DNA of 5,743 nt from Planctomycetota bacterium (GTDB lineage: Bacteria; Planctomycetota; Phycisphaerae; WQYP01). Below, piece after piece: positions 1 to 5,152 of the stretch. Within the stretch, counting starts at the first letter, position 1. Every line of letters starts with the position of its first letter. The translations under genes were made by a program, and so were the position numbers. The stretch is taken from the NCBI GenBank assembly GCA_021805585.1, contig JAJZEY010000559.1, positions 1-5,743 on the forward strand, in the 5' to 3' direction. The notes under the pieces are model-generated. The model was not told the origin of the DNA and did no database searches. It worked only from the letters and a program-made list of their open reading frames with translations.

Positions 1-121
1 ATTATGCTGCAACCAAATTGTCTCACCTGTTTACCCGCTCTACTCTCGCCTGATTTATTGGGCCGCAGCCCGATTCGCCGTGCTCCATCTAAGCGACGCT
101 GTCGGTCGCGTGGATGCATTG
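1..121. other. Unassigned edge region downstream of the deacetylase
   Basis: No recognisable gene. On the minus strand an ATG at 119-117 lies 2 nt after the deacetylase stop and opens a frame of 39 codons that runs off the window edge. Its translation begins MHPRDRQRRL, is rich in Arg, matches no family I know, and has no Shine-Dalgarno sequence before it. It could be the 5' end of a further operon gene or chance. The plus strand also has open frames here, so openness alone means little. Two small inverted repeats lie here: 57-74 (7 pairs including one G-T, loop CGCA) and 93-109 (GCGAC/GTCGC, 7-nt loop). Neither is followed by a T-run on either strand, so I do not call a terminator. Confidence 0.3.
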
Positions 122-898
122 TTACCGGGTCGTGGTGATTTGGCAGGTGGGAAATGCCAGAGCCTCCTGCAGAGACACGCTGCGCAAATTCGTGGCGGCA
201 ATGTGTTCAAGAATCAGGGGTAGCGCCTCAACCGTGCGCTGCTGGGATAAATGGCGCCGTGCCGGTTCCAGCCCGTCATGCAGGGTCACAATGTGACCGG
301 GACGCATTCGGCGGTTGATATAGGTTGCAAGGGTGCCCGATGGAATGGAAAGTGTGTCAAAGCCGCGCTGCCGCCAGCCGATATAGGTCATGCCCAGGGT
401 GCGCACCGCCCGCGCCTGGGCGGGCGTTTTAAATCCCATCGGGGCGCGAAATAAAGCGGGACGTTTTCCTGTGGCGGCAAAAATAGCGTCGCCTGTTCGC
501 GTCAACTGGTTCAGCCAATACGCTGTTCCGCGCATGGTTCCACTGTGATGATGATGGAAGGTGTGATTTCCAATGGTATGGCCGCGATCCGCAATTTCTT
601 TGGCCAGCGATTTTTCCCGTTCCACATTTTCGCCAATTAAAAAGAATGTCGCTCTGGCGGAAAAGCGGTCCAGAATATCCAGAACAGGTGCGGTGAATTG
701 TGCGGTCGGCCCGTCATCAAAAGTAAGTGCCAATGCCGCGGCGGTCGGAATCCGGCTTATTACCGGTGCAAAAAGCGGGCTGGTGTTGCAAAGTACGCCA
801 TACCCGAATGTTGCCGCCACGCCCACGGTGGCGGCAACGGCCGGCACCCACGGATTAACGCCTGCGGATACGATCGGATATGCAATACAAGTCGGCAA
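122..898 (-). CDS. NodB-type polysaccharide deacetylase with N-terminal membrane/signal segment
   Basis: This is a 258-aa carbohydrate esterase family 4 (NodB homology) protein, expected to remove N-acetyl groups from a cell-envelope or extracellular glycan using a bound divalent metal. The family motifs appear in order: TFDDGP at residues 59-64 (catalytic base and metal Asp at 61/62), the HxxxH metal motif at His112 and His116 inside NHTFHHHH, FRAPMG at 150-155, GWRQRGFDT at 174-182, and the C-terminal LHDG at 206-209. Residues about 17-37 are hydrophobic and small-residue rich, which suggests a signal anchor or uncleaved signal. The start is taken as TTG at 898, supported by AAAAGGA 8 nt upstream. 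There is no ATG in this frame back to the hldD stop. A GTG at 847 (Val18) is an alternative but would trim the hydrophobic segment. The frame is the same as hldD and stays open back to the hldD stop codon. Substrate cannot be read from sequence: chitooligosaccharide, peptidoglycan or a lipid-linked sugar are all possible. hldD upstream suggests an envelope role (inference). Confidence 0.88.
   Translation of the reverse strand: MPTCIAYPIVSAGVNPWVPAVAATVGVAATFGYGVLCNTSPLFAPVISRIPTAAALALTFDDGPTAQFTAPVLDILDRFSARATFFLIGENVEREKSLAKEIADRGHTIGNHTFHHHHSGTMRGTAYWLNQLTRTGDAIFAATGKRPALFRAPMGFKTPAQARAVRTLGMTYIGWRQRGFDTLSIPSGTLATYINRRMRPGHIVTLHDGLEPARRHLSQQRTVEALPLILEHIAATNLRSVSLQEALAFPTCQITTTR
810..838. 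repeat. Perfect 11-bp inverted repeat, 7-nt loop
   Basis: The arms GTTGCCGCCAC (810-820) and GTGGCGGCAAC (828-838) are exact reverse complements around the loop GCCCACG. It lies inside the deacetylase gene, where it encodes residues 21-30 (VAATVGVAAT), about 60 nt after the TTG start. The mRNA would form a very stable GC-rich hairpin near the 5' end of the coding region. There is no T-run after it, so it is not an intrinsic terminator. It may simply reflect the repeated Ala-Ala-Thr codons of the hydrophobic segment. Confidence 0.85.
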
Positions 899-906
899 TA
901 CCGGCG

Positions 907-913
907 TCCTTTT
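907..913 (-). promoter_or_regulatory. Shine-Dalgarno sequence supporting the TTG start of the deacetylase
   Basis: The minus strand reads AAAAGGA here, followed by an 8-nt spacer and TTG at 898-896. This decides between the TTG and later GTG candidates. A second AAAGGA-like stretch lies about 15 nt further upstream but has no start codon at a suitable distance. Confidence 0.5.
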
Positions 914-983
914 CTGGTTTCCTTTATTTCCCTGCGTCCCCCGTACACTGCCGGGCGGAATGCGCGGGTCGTTGCATCGGCTC

Positions 984-1008
984 GTGCATGCGTGCGGGTC
1001 ACGTGCAC
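984..1008 (-). other. Stem-loop just after the hldD stop codon
   Basis: On the minus-strand RNA, GTGCACGTG (1008-1000) pairs with CACG (994-991) and TGCAC (988-984). This gives nine pairs with a 2-nt CA bulge and the loop ACCCG. It begins 5 nt after the hldD TAA. No U-run follows, so it is not a standard intrinsic terminator. It could stabilise the hldD mRNA 3' end, mark a processing site, or cause partial attenuation before the deacetylase gene. The 114-nt gap 899-1012 otherwise shows only the deacetylase ribosome-binding region and no clear promoter. Confidence 0.45.
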
Positions 1009-1012
1009 AAGA

Positions 1013-1903
1013 TTACAGTTGGTTAGATGCGTGATAGGCCCGTATTCCATCCAAAAGACCGCTGGTGGGCGCGTAGCCAAGGACCTCGCGGGTGCGCGAT
1101 ATATCCGCTTCCGTGTGCAGTTGGAAAAAGCTGTACGGATTTTCAATGTAATCCGGTTCGAGCCGCGTGTGCAGAACCGAATTAAGTGCGGCGATGATGG
1201 CATTGAATGATTCCGATTCGCCGCTGCCTACATTAAATACGCCATGGGTGTCGGTATTCATCGCCTTAAGGTTGGCATTTATGACATCCCCAATCCAGAC
1301 AAAATCCCGCTTCTGCGTGCCATCCCGGAAAATTCGCGGTCGTTTCCCCGCTTTCATCTGCTGGGCCAGTTGGTGGATCATGGATGCGAATTTTCCCTTA
1401 TGACGCTCACCCGGGCCATAGACATTGAAATAGCGCAGGCCAATAATTGGCAGGCGCGTTTCGGCATGCCACCGCGCGGCCAGATGTTCCATAGCCAATT
1501 TGGAATAGCCGTAGACGTTCAAGGGCTGGGGTTCCATATTTTCGCGCATCGGGGCCGGCAGGTTGCCATAAACCGCCGCGGAAGACGCCCACACCACGCG
1601 GGCACCATAATCCGCCGCCCAGGTAAGAACGTTGCGGAATCCTTCCACATTGTTCTGCATCATGTGGAGTTGGTCGGTGACGGTGGTATCGGTAATGGAA
1701 GCCTGGTGGAAAATAATATCGAAACGGTCGGCTGGTTTAGCCGTGCATCCGCCGGAAATAACCTCGCCGGTGAATTTGACAAGGTTGCGAAAATCTCCGG
1801 ATGAAAAATTATCCAGAATGGTCACCTGATGGCCCACCGCGGCCAGATGTCTGGCAAGGTTGGATCCAATAAACCCCGCACCGCCTGTCACCAGAATTCG
1901 CAT
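1013..1903 (-). CDS. hldD: NAD(P)-dependent epimerase, ADP-L-glycero-D-manno-heptose 6-epimerase type
   Basis: This is a 296-aa short-chain dehydrogenase/reductase of the extended (epimerase) class. The family converts ADP-D-glycero-beta-D-manno-heptose to the L,D form, the precursor of LPS inner-core heptose, in the cytoplasm. Visible features are the Rossmann motif GGAGFIG at 7-13, an acidic residue after beta-2 (Asp31 in ILDNFSSG), Ser107/108 in SSAAVYG, and the catalytic YxxxK (Tyr131, Lys135) in PLNVYGYSK. RYFNVYGPGERHKG at 157-170 has Lys169 where HldD has its second catalytic Lys. RDFVWIGDV and a C-terminal HTEADIS resemble the FTQADL region of E. coli HldD. It is slightly shorter than the usual 310-330 aa. 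The start at 1903 is fixed by AGGAG 5 nt upstream and by the nucleotide-binding fold starting at residue 2. An in-frame extension back to 2053 would overlap aguA and adds no recognisable domain. It lies 83 nt after aguA. No other heptose gene is visible, so another UDP/GDP-sugar epimerase remains possible. Confidence 0.8.
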   Translation of the reverse strand: MRILVTGGAGFIGSNLARHLAAVGHQVTILDNFSSGDFRNLVKFTGEVISGGCTAKPADRFDIIFHQASITDTTVTDQLHMMQNNVEGFRNVLTWAADYGARVVWASSAAVYGNLPAPMRENMEPQPLNVYGYSKLAMEHLAARWHAETRLPIIGLRYFNVYGPGERHKGKFASMIHQLAQQMKAGKRPRIFRDGTQKRDFVWIGDVINANLKAMNTDTHGVFNVGSGESESFNAIIAALNSVLHTRLEPDYIENPYSFFQLHTEADISRTREVLGYAPTSGLLDGIRAYHASNQL

Positions 1904-1908
1904 GATGG

Positions 1909-1913
1909 CTCCT
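1909..1913 (-). promoter_or_regulatory. Shine-Dalgarno AGGAG fixing the hldD start
   Basis: The minus strand reads AACAGGAGCCATC before the ATG at 1903-1901, a 5-nt spacing. It rejects the longer in-frame start at 2053 and places the start exactly at the Rossmann fold. The rest of the aguA-hldD gap (1914-1986) has no convincing -35/-10 pair, so hldD probably depends on read-through from aguA. Confidence 0.75.
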
Positions 1914-1986
1914 GTTAAAACGCCTCTGTTGAATCGGTCCCTGCCGGATGGCACCGGATAGCAACCGTGTTTGACCCATCCGCGGG

Positions 1987-3102
1987 TTATCCGCGATGCC
2001 GGCGCGCCGCAGGCTGCTGCTGTGTCATACAGTGTATCGTGCCAAGCCCCCAAACCAAGTCACGGCAGTAAATCGGGATAATGGCCCGTGGCCGAAAAGC
2101 CTGTTCAATAACCTTAAGGGCTATCAGGTCCGCCGGGTCATTAAACACCGGAACCAGCACGCCCGCATTGCAGATATAAAAATTAGCGTAACTGGCGGGC
2201 AACCGTTGCCCGTCAAATATGACCGGCGCGGGCATGGGCAGTTCCGCAATGCCGAACTGGTTGCCCTTTGCGTCGCGCATGGCGGTCAGCCGACGAAAAT
2301 TTTCCCGCAGCGGCCGGTGGTTGGGGTCGCGGCGGTTGGGTTCCGTGCAGGCCAGAATCAGGTCCGGGGCTGCGAAACGGGCGGTATCATCTATATGGCC
2401 GTGGGTGTCATCTCCGGCAATTCCGCGGCCCAGCCAGAGCACTTTCTGGATGCCCAAATAATTCGCCAGGAATTTCTCCACCATATCCCGCGTGAAGCCG
2501 GGGTTTCGCTGCTGCACGCGCGACAGGAGACATTCTTCGGTGGTCAGCACGCATCCGGCCCCGTTGACATCAATGCTGCCGCCCTCCAGAACCAGCCGGC
2601 AATTTTTTCCTTTCCGATCCTTTTCAACGGGTTGCCAAAGCGGAATGCCATTGGCTTTTGCCGCCAGTGTCGGCAGCCGTTCATCCATGTGGTAATTGGG
2701 ATATTTCGCCCAACCATTAAACTGCCATCCGACGGCGGCCAGCGAATGTTTGCCACGGGCGCGGCGTACGAAAATCGGCCCCGAATCGCGTGTCCATATC
2801 CGATCGGTCTTCTGGATATGAAAGGTGACGCTCGACAGCTTCACGGCGGATTTATTCAAAATGCCGGTTACGGCCCGCTTTTCCGCGGCCGATTGTACCA
2901 GCAAATGTACGTGTTCGGCGGAGGCTATGTGCCGCACAATATCGGCAAATATCCAGGGAACCGGCCCGAATTTTCCCGGCCAGTCCGGTTCATGGTGCGG
3001 CCAGGCCAGCCAGGTGGCATCGTGCCTGTCCCATTCGGGCGGCATGGCATATCCCAATTCTTGTGGCAGCGGGCGTGGTGGCGTCAGGGGCGTTTTGGTC
3101 AT
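1987..3102 (-). CDS. aguA: Agmatine deiminase (peptidyl-arginine-deiminase fold)
   Basis: This 371-aa protein hydrolyses agmatine to N-carbamoylputrescine and ammonia, the first step of the arginine-decarboxylase route to putrescine. It is cytoplasmic. Conserved features of the guanidine-modifying beta/alpha-propeller family are all present: WTRDSGPIFV at 103-112 (substrate Asp106), LEGGSIDVNG at 172-181, GDDTHGHIDD at 220-229 (catalytic His226 and nearby acidic residues), and GLGTIHCMTQQQP at 352-364 with the catalytic Cys358 close to the C-terminus, as usual. Many homologues have GGGNIHC in the last motif; GLGTIHC is a variant I recognise from other bacterial members. Length matches the family (about 340-380 aa). 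The ATG at 3102 has only a weak purine stretch (AAAGAG) before it and follows the aguB stop by 54 nt. The pairing with aguB makes the function firm. A nine-codon reading frame (3125-3099) overlaps its start as ATGA. Confidence 0.93.
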   Translation of the reverse strand: MTKTPLTPPRPLPQELGYAMPPEWDRHDATWLAWPHHEPDWPGKFGPVPWIFADIVRHIASAEHVHLLVQSAAEKRAVTGILNKSAVKLSSVTFHIQKTDRIWTRDSGPIFVRRARGKHSLAAVGWQFNGWAKYPNYHMDERLPTLAAKANGIPLWQPVEKDRKGKNCRLVLEGGSIDVNGAGCVLTTEECLLSRVQQRNPGFTRDMVEKFLANYLGIQKVLWLGRGIAGDDTHGHIDDTARFAAPDLILACTEPNRRDPNHRPLRENFRRLTAMRDAKGNQFGIAELPMPAPVIFDGQRLPASYANFYICNAGVLVPVFNDPADLIALKVIEQAFRPRAIIPIYCRDLVWGLGTIHCMTQQQPAARRHRG

Positions 3103-3156
3103 AAAAGACTCTTTGGCTGGTGCATGGTTAAAACGAATCCGCGACTAAAACAGGAC

Positions 3157-4044
3157 TTACCGGGAATTAAACCGGTTAAGGATCGGGCCGTAGGCGTCCA
3201 CCCGCCGATCACGCAAGAAAGGCCAGTTTCGCCTGACTGTTTCCAGATGACGCGGATCAATGACCGCAGTCAGAATTTCCTGTTTATCAACCGATCCTCT
3301 GGCCAGGAATCTTCCAAATGGGTCGGCAATAAATGAGTTGCCAAAAAATTCCAGTCCACCATCCTTTGGCCCTTCATGTCCGATTCTGTTGGCGGAGGCC
3401 ACATAGACGCCATTGGCGATTGCGTGCGACCTCTGAATGGTTTGCCAGGCATCCACCTGGGCGTCGCCGAATTTGTCTTTTTCAGAAGGGTGCCAGCCAA
3501 TAGCCGTCGGATAAAACAGCAGGCTGACATCCTGAAGGGCGGTAAGGCGGGCGGCTTCGGGGAACCATTGATCCCAGCAAATCAGCACGCCAATGCGGCC
3601 GAATCGGGTATCAAACGCTTTAAAGCCGGTATCTCCGGGGGTAAAATAATATTTTTCGTAGAACAGCGGGTCATCCGGAATGTGCATTTTCCGATAAATG
3701 CCCAGCAGAGAGCCATCGGCATCCAGCACCGCGGCGGTATTGTGATACAGCCCGGCGGCGCGACGTTCAAACAGCGACACCACAATGACAACGCCAAGTT
3801 CCCTGGCCAGCCGACCAAATAATTCCGTGCTTGGGCCGGGAATTTCTTCCGCCAGATCGAAAAATTCGGTGGCCTCCCGCTGGCAGAAATATTCACTGCA
3901 GAATAGTTCCTGAGTACAGATTACCTGTGCCCCCTGGCCGGCGGCCTGACGGATCATGGTGGCCGCCCGTTCTCTATTATCCCGCCCGTTGGCGGTGCAG
4001 CGCATCTGCATAATGCCGACTGTGAATTCTGTTGTGGTGGCCAT
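3157..4044 (-). CDS. aguB: N-carbamoylputrescine amidase (nitrilase superfamily)
   Basis: This 295-aa carbon-nitrogen hydrolase is expected to split N-carbamoylputrescine into putrescine, CO2 and ammonia. The Glu-Lys-Cys catalytic triad is complete: Glu46 in TQELF, Lys119 in YRKMHIPDDP, and Cys156 in ICWDQWFPE. The region PTAIGWHPSEKDKFG with the following QRSHAIANGVYVA (around 179-217) and the C-terminal RRNWPFLRDRR are typical of the AguB clade rather than of general omega-amidases or beta-ureidopropionases. The size is normal for AguB (290-300 aa). The ATG at 4044 is preceded by AGGAG with 6-nt spacing. It is the first gene after the promoter at 4105-4133 and is followed 54 nt later by aguA, the enzyme that makes its substrate, so the two probably share a transcript. 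The order amidase first, deiminase second places the second step upstream. Confidence 0.92.
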   Translation of the reverse strand: MATTTEFTVGIMQMRCTANGRDNRERAATMIRQAAGQGAQVICTQELFCSEYFCQREATEFFDLAEEIPGPSTELFGRLARELGVVIVVSLFERRAAGLYHNTAAVLDADGSLLGIYRKMHIPDDPLFYEKYYFTPGDTGFKAFDTRFGRIGVLICWDQWFPEAARLTALQDVSLLFYPTAIGWHPSEKDKFGDAQVDAWQTIQRSHAIANGVYVASANRIGHEGPKDGGLEFFGNSFIADPFGRFLARGSVDKQEILTAVIDPRHLETVRRNWPFLRDRRVDAYGPILNRFNSR

Positions 4045-4050
4045 TTGAAA

Positions 4051-4055
4051 CTCCT
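4051..4055 (-). promoter_or_regulatory. Shine-Dalgarno AGGAG of aguB
   Basis: The minus strand reads ACCAGGAGTTTCAA directly before ATG 4044-4042, giving a 6-nt spacer. It is one of the two textbook ribosome-binding sites in the window (the other precedes hldD) and confirms the aguB start. Confidence 0.8.
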
Positions 4056-4104
4056 GGTTCCATTCCGTCAGCCGCTACGGCCGTCGAATTTTTGAAACGC
4101 GGGA

Positions 4105-4133
4105 ATTATATCCGTTTGTCCGGTTTTTGTCTG
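4105..4133 (-). promoter_or_regulatory. Sigma70-like promoter for aguB-aguA (and possibly hldD and the deacetylase)
   Basis: On the minus strand CAGACA (4133-4128, 4 of 6 matches to TTGACA) is followed by a 17-bp spacer and a perfect TATAAT (4110-4105). Transcription would start near 4098, giving an untranslated leader of about 54 nt before the aguB ATG. The leader contains a small hairpin (GCCG/CGGC around the loop TAG, near 4074-4084) and the Shine-Dalgarno at 4051-4055. It lies in the 104-nt gap after the dioxygenase gene, where no terminator with a T-run is visible. No operator palindrome was found. Confidence 0.65.
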
Positions 4134-4148
4134 ATGATTGAAAGAGGG

Positions 4149-5150
4149 TTATCGGAGATAGTTTGAAACATCCGTGACAGGGTGAAGTTTCAACGGCGGC
4201 AACGCTCGTTCAATTTCGCTTCGCCGGGTTTCCAGCCATGGTGGAAGTTTGAGTGCACCGCCCAGCTCGCCTTCAGGTTCATCCACGGCAAATCCCGGAC
4301 CGTCTGTGGCAATCTCGCAAACCGCTCCACCCGGTTCCATAAAATAAATGGATTGGAAATAAAACCGCTCTGCTATTTCCGTTGGCCGATATTTTGCCGC
4401 GGCAAGGCCCTGTTGGAACATTTTCTGCTGGATGGCATCGTGGGCGCGAAATGCGACATGATGAATCTTACCCGGCGAAAAATGCCCGGCGGCCAATCGG
4501 CTTCGTTCCTGGATAATCACACACGGAACCTTGGCACCGGGCACAAACAATGCAATCGCGGCCGGGTGCGAATCGGTTGCCGCAATCTCCTGGGCACGGA
4601 GTCCGAGTTCGGACGAAAACAAAAACGCTGATTCCGGCACTCGGCGACTGGCCAGTGTCACCCCGGTGATTCGAGATATGGCGGCATGGTCCGGCGGCGG
4701 CCCGCCGGACGGAATGGCGGATGGCGGTTGATCCTCGCACAAAAGCTCCAGGGGAATGCCATCGGGACCGGTTACCTCCAAACCCATTCGTCCGTCCACC
4801 GAAGTCATGGGTCGGCAGGGGGTTTGCGTCCCGGCCAGACGCCTCAACCAGAAATCCGTCGCGTTATGGGGAATGGAGAATTGAACACCGGCGATGGCTG
4901 CCGGAGAAATAACCGGCGATACCCCCGGCCATACAAAGAATGTCAGGATTGTTCCCGGCGTGCCGCGGGCGTCGCCATAATAAAGGTGATAACTGGATGG
5001 ATCATCAAAATTCACCGTCACCTTTACCAGTCGCAGTCCCAGAACACCGCTGAAAAAGTTGATATTCTGTTGCGCATCGCCGCAAATTGCCGTCACGTGG
5101 TGAATGCCTGCGGTGGATGGAGGTGGCGACGTTGTCTGGTCGTTCATCAT
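4149..5150 (-). CDS. VOC-family ring-cleaving dioxygenase (MhqA/MhqO-like)
   Basis: This 333-aa protein has two glyoxalase/bleomycin-resistance/extradiol-dioxygenase (VOC) modules. The first opens with GIHHVTAICGDAQQN (about 15-29) and FFSGVLGLRLVKVTVNFDD. The second, after a Gly/Pro-rich linker near 148-155, contains GKIHHVAFRAHD (about 228-239) and ends with GGAVCEIATDGPGF. The probable metal ligands are a His of the first HH pair (17/18), a His of the second (230/231) and Glu279, so the active site looks intact. Characterised relatives cleave hydroquinones or related thiol-reactive aromatics, and many are annotated simply as ring-cleaving dioxygenases. The real substrate is unknown. No aromatic-degradation neighbours or MarR-type regulator are in the window. 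The start is chosen as ATG 5150, 2 nt after the bioF stop. GTG 5153 (1-nt overlap with that stop) and ATG 5147 are alternatives. There is no Shine-Dalgarno; see the TATAAT at 5157-5162. Confidence 0.85.
   Translation of the reverse strand: MMNDQTTSPPPSTAGIHHVTAICGDAQQNINFFSGVLGLRLVKVTVNFDDPSSYHLYYGDARGTPGTILTFFVWPGVSPVISPAAIAGVQFSIPHNATDFWLRRLAGTQTPCRPMTSVDGRMGLEVTGPDGIPLELLCEDQPPSAIPSGGPPPDHAAISRITGVTLASRRVPESAFLFSSELGLRAQEIAATDSHPAAIALFVPGAKVPCVIIQERSRLAAGHFSPGKIHHVAFRAHDAIQQKMFQQGLAAAKYRPTEIAERFYFQSIYFMEPGGAVCEIATDGPGFAVDEPEGELGGALKLPPWLETRRSEIERALPPLKLHPVTDVSNYLR
4689..4710. repeat. Perfect 9-bp inverted repeat, 4-nt loop
   Basis: The arms GTCCGGCGG (4689-4697) and CCGCCGGAC (4702-4710) pair exactly around CGGC. 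It sits in the dioxygenase gene over the Gly/Pro linker (SGGPPPD) between the two VOC modules. GC-rich Gly and Pro codons make such complementarity easier. No T-run follows on either strand. Confidence 0.85.
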
Positions 5151-5152
5151 CA

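Noticed and set aside
284..298. Near-perfect palindrome GGTCACA-A-TGTGACC resembling a regulator site
   Set aside because: It encodes the conserved GHIVTL segment of the deacetylase, so the sequence is explained by the protein, and the half-site order is the reverse of a CRP site.
392..421. GCCCAGG/CCTGGGC inverted repeat in the deacetylase gene
   Set aside because: It has seven pairs with a 16-nt loop, within chance expectation for GC-rich coding sequence.
1980..1995. CGCGG/CCGCG stem over the aguA stop codon as a terminator
   Set aside because: It has only five pairs and no following T-run on the minus strand, and hldD follows in the same direction.
1904..2053. 50-residue N-terminal extension of hldD
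   Set aside because: It overlaps the aguA 3' end, has no domain, and the ATG at 1903 has AGGAG at the right distance and begins the Rossmann fold directly.
1996..3336. 446-aa open frame on the plus strand, longer than most genes here
   Set aside because: It lies wholly opposite aguA and the 3' end of aguB, which carry complete catalytic motifs and normal lengths. Its translation has no domain I recognise; it is a shadow caused by GC-rich codon positions.
3376..3822. 148-aa plus-strand open frame opposite aguB
   Set aside because: It is antisense to the conserved nitrilase domain with no ribosome-binding site or recognisable motif.
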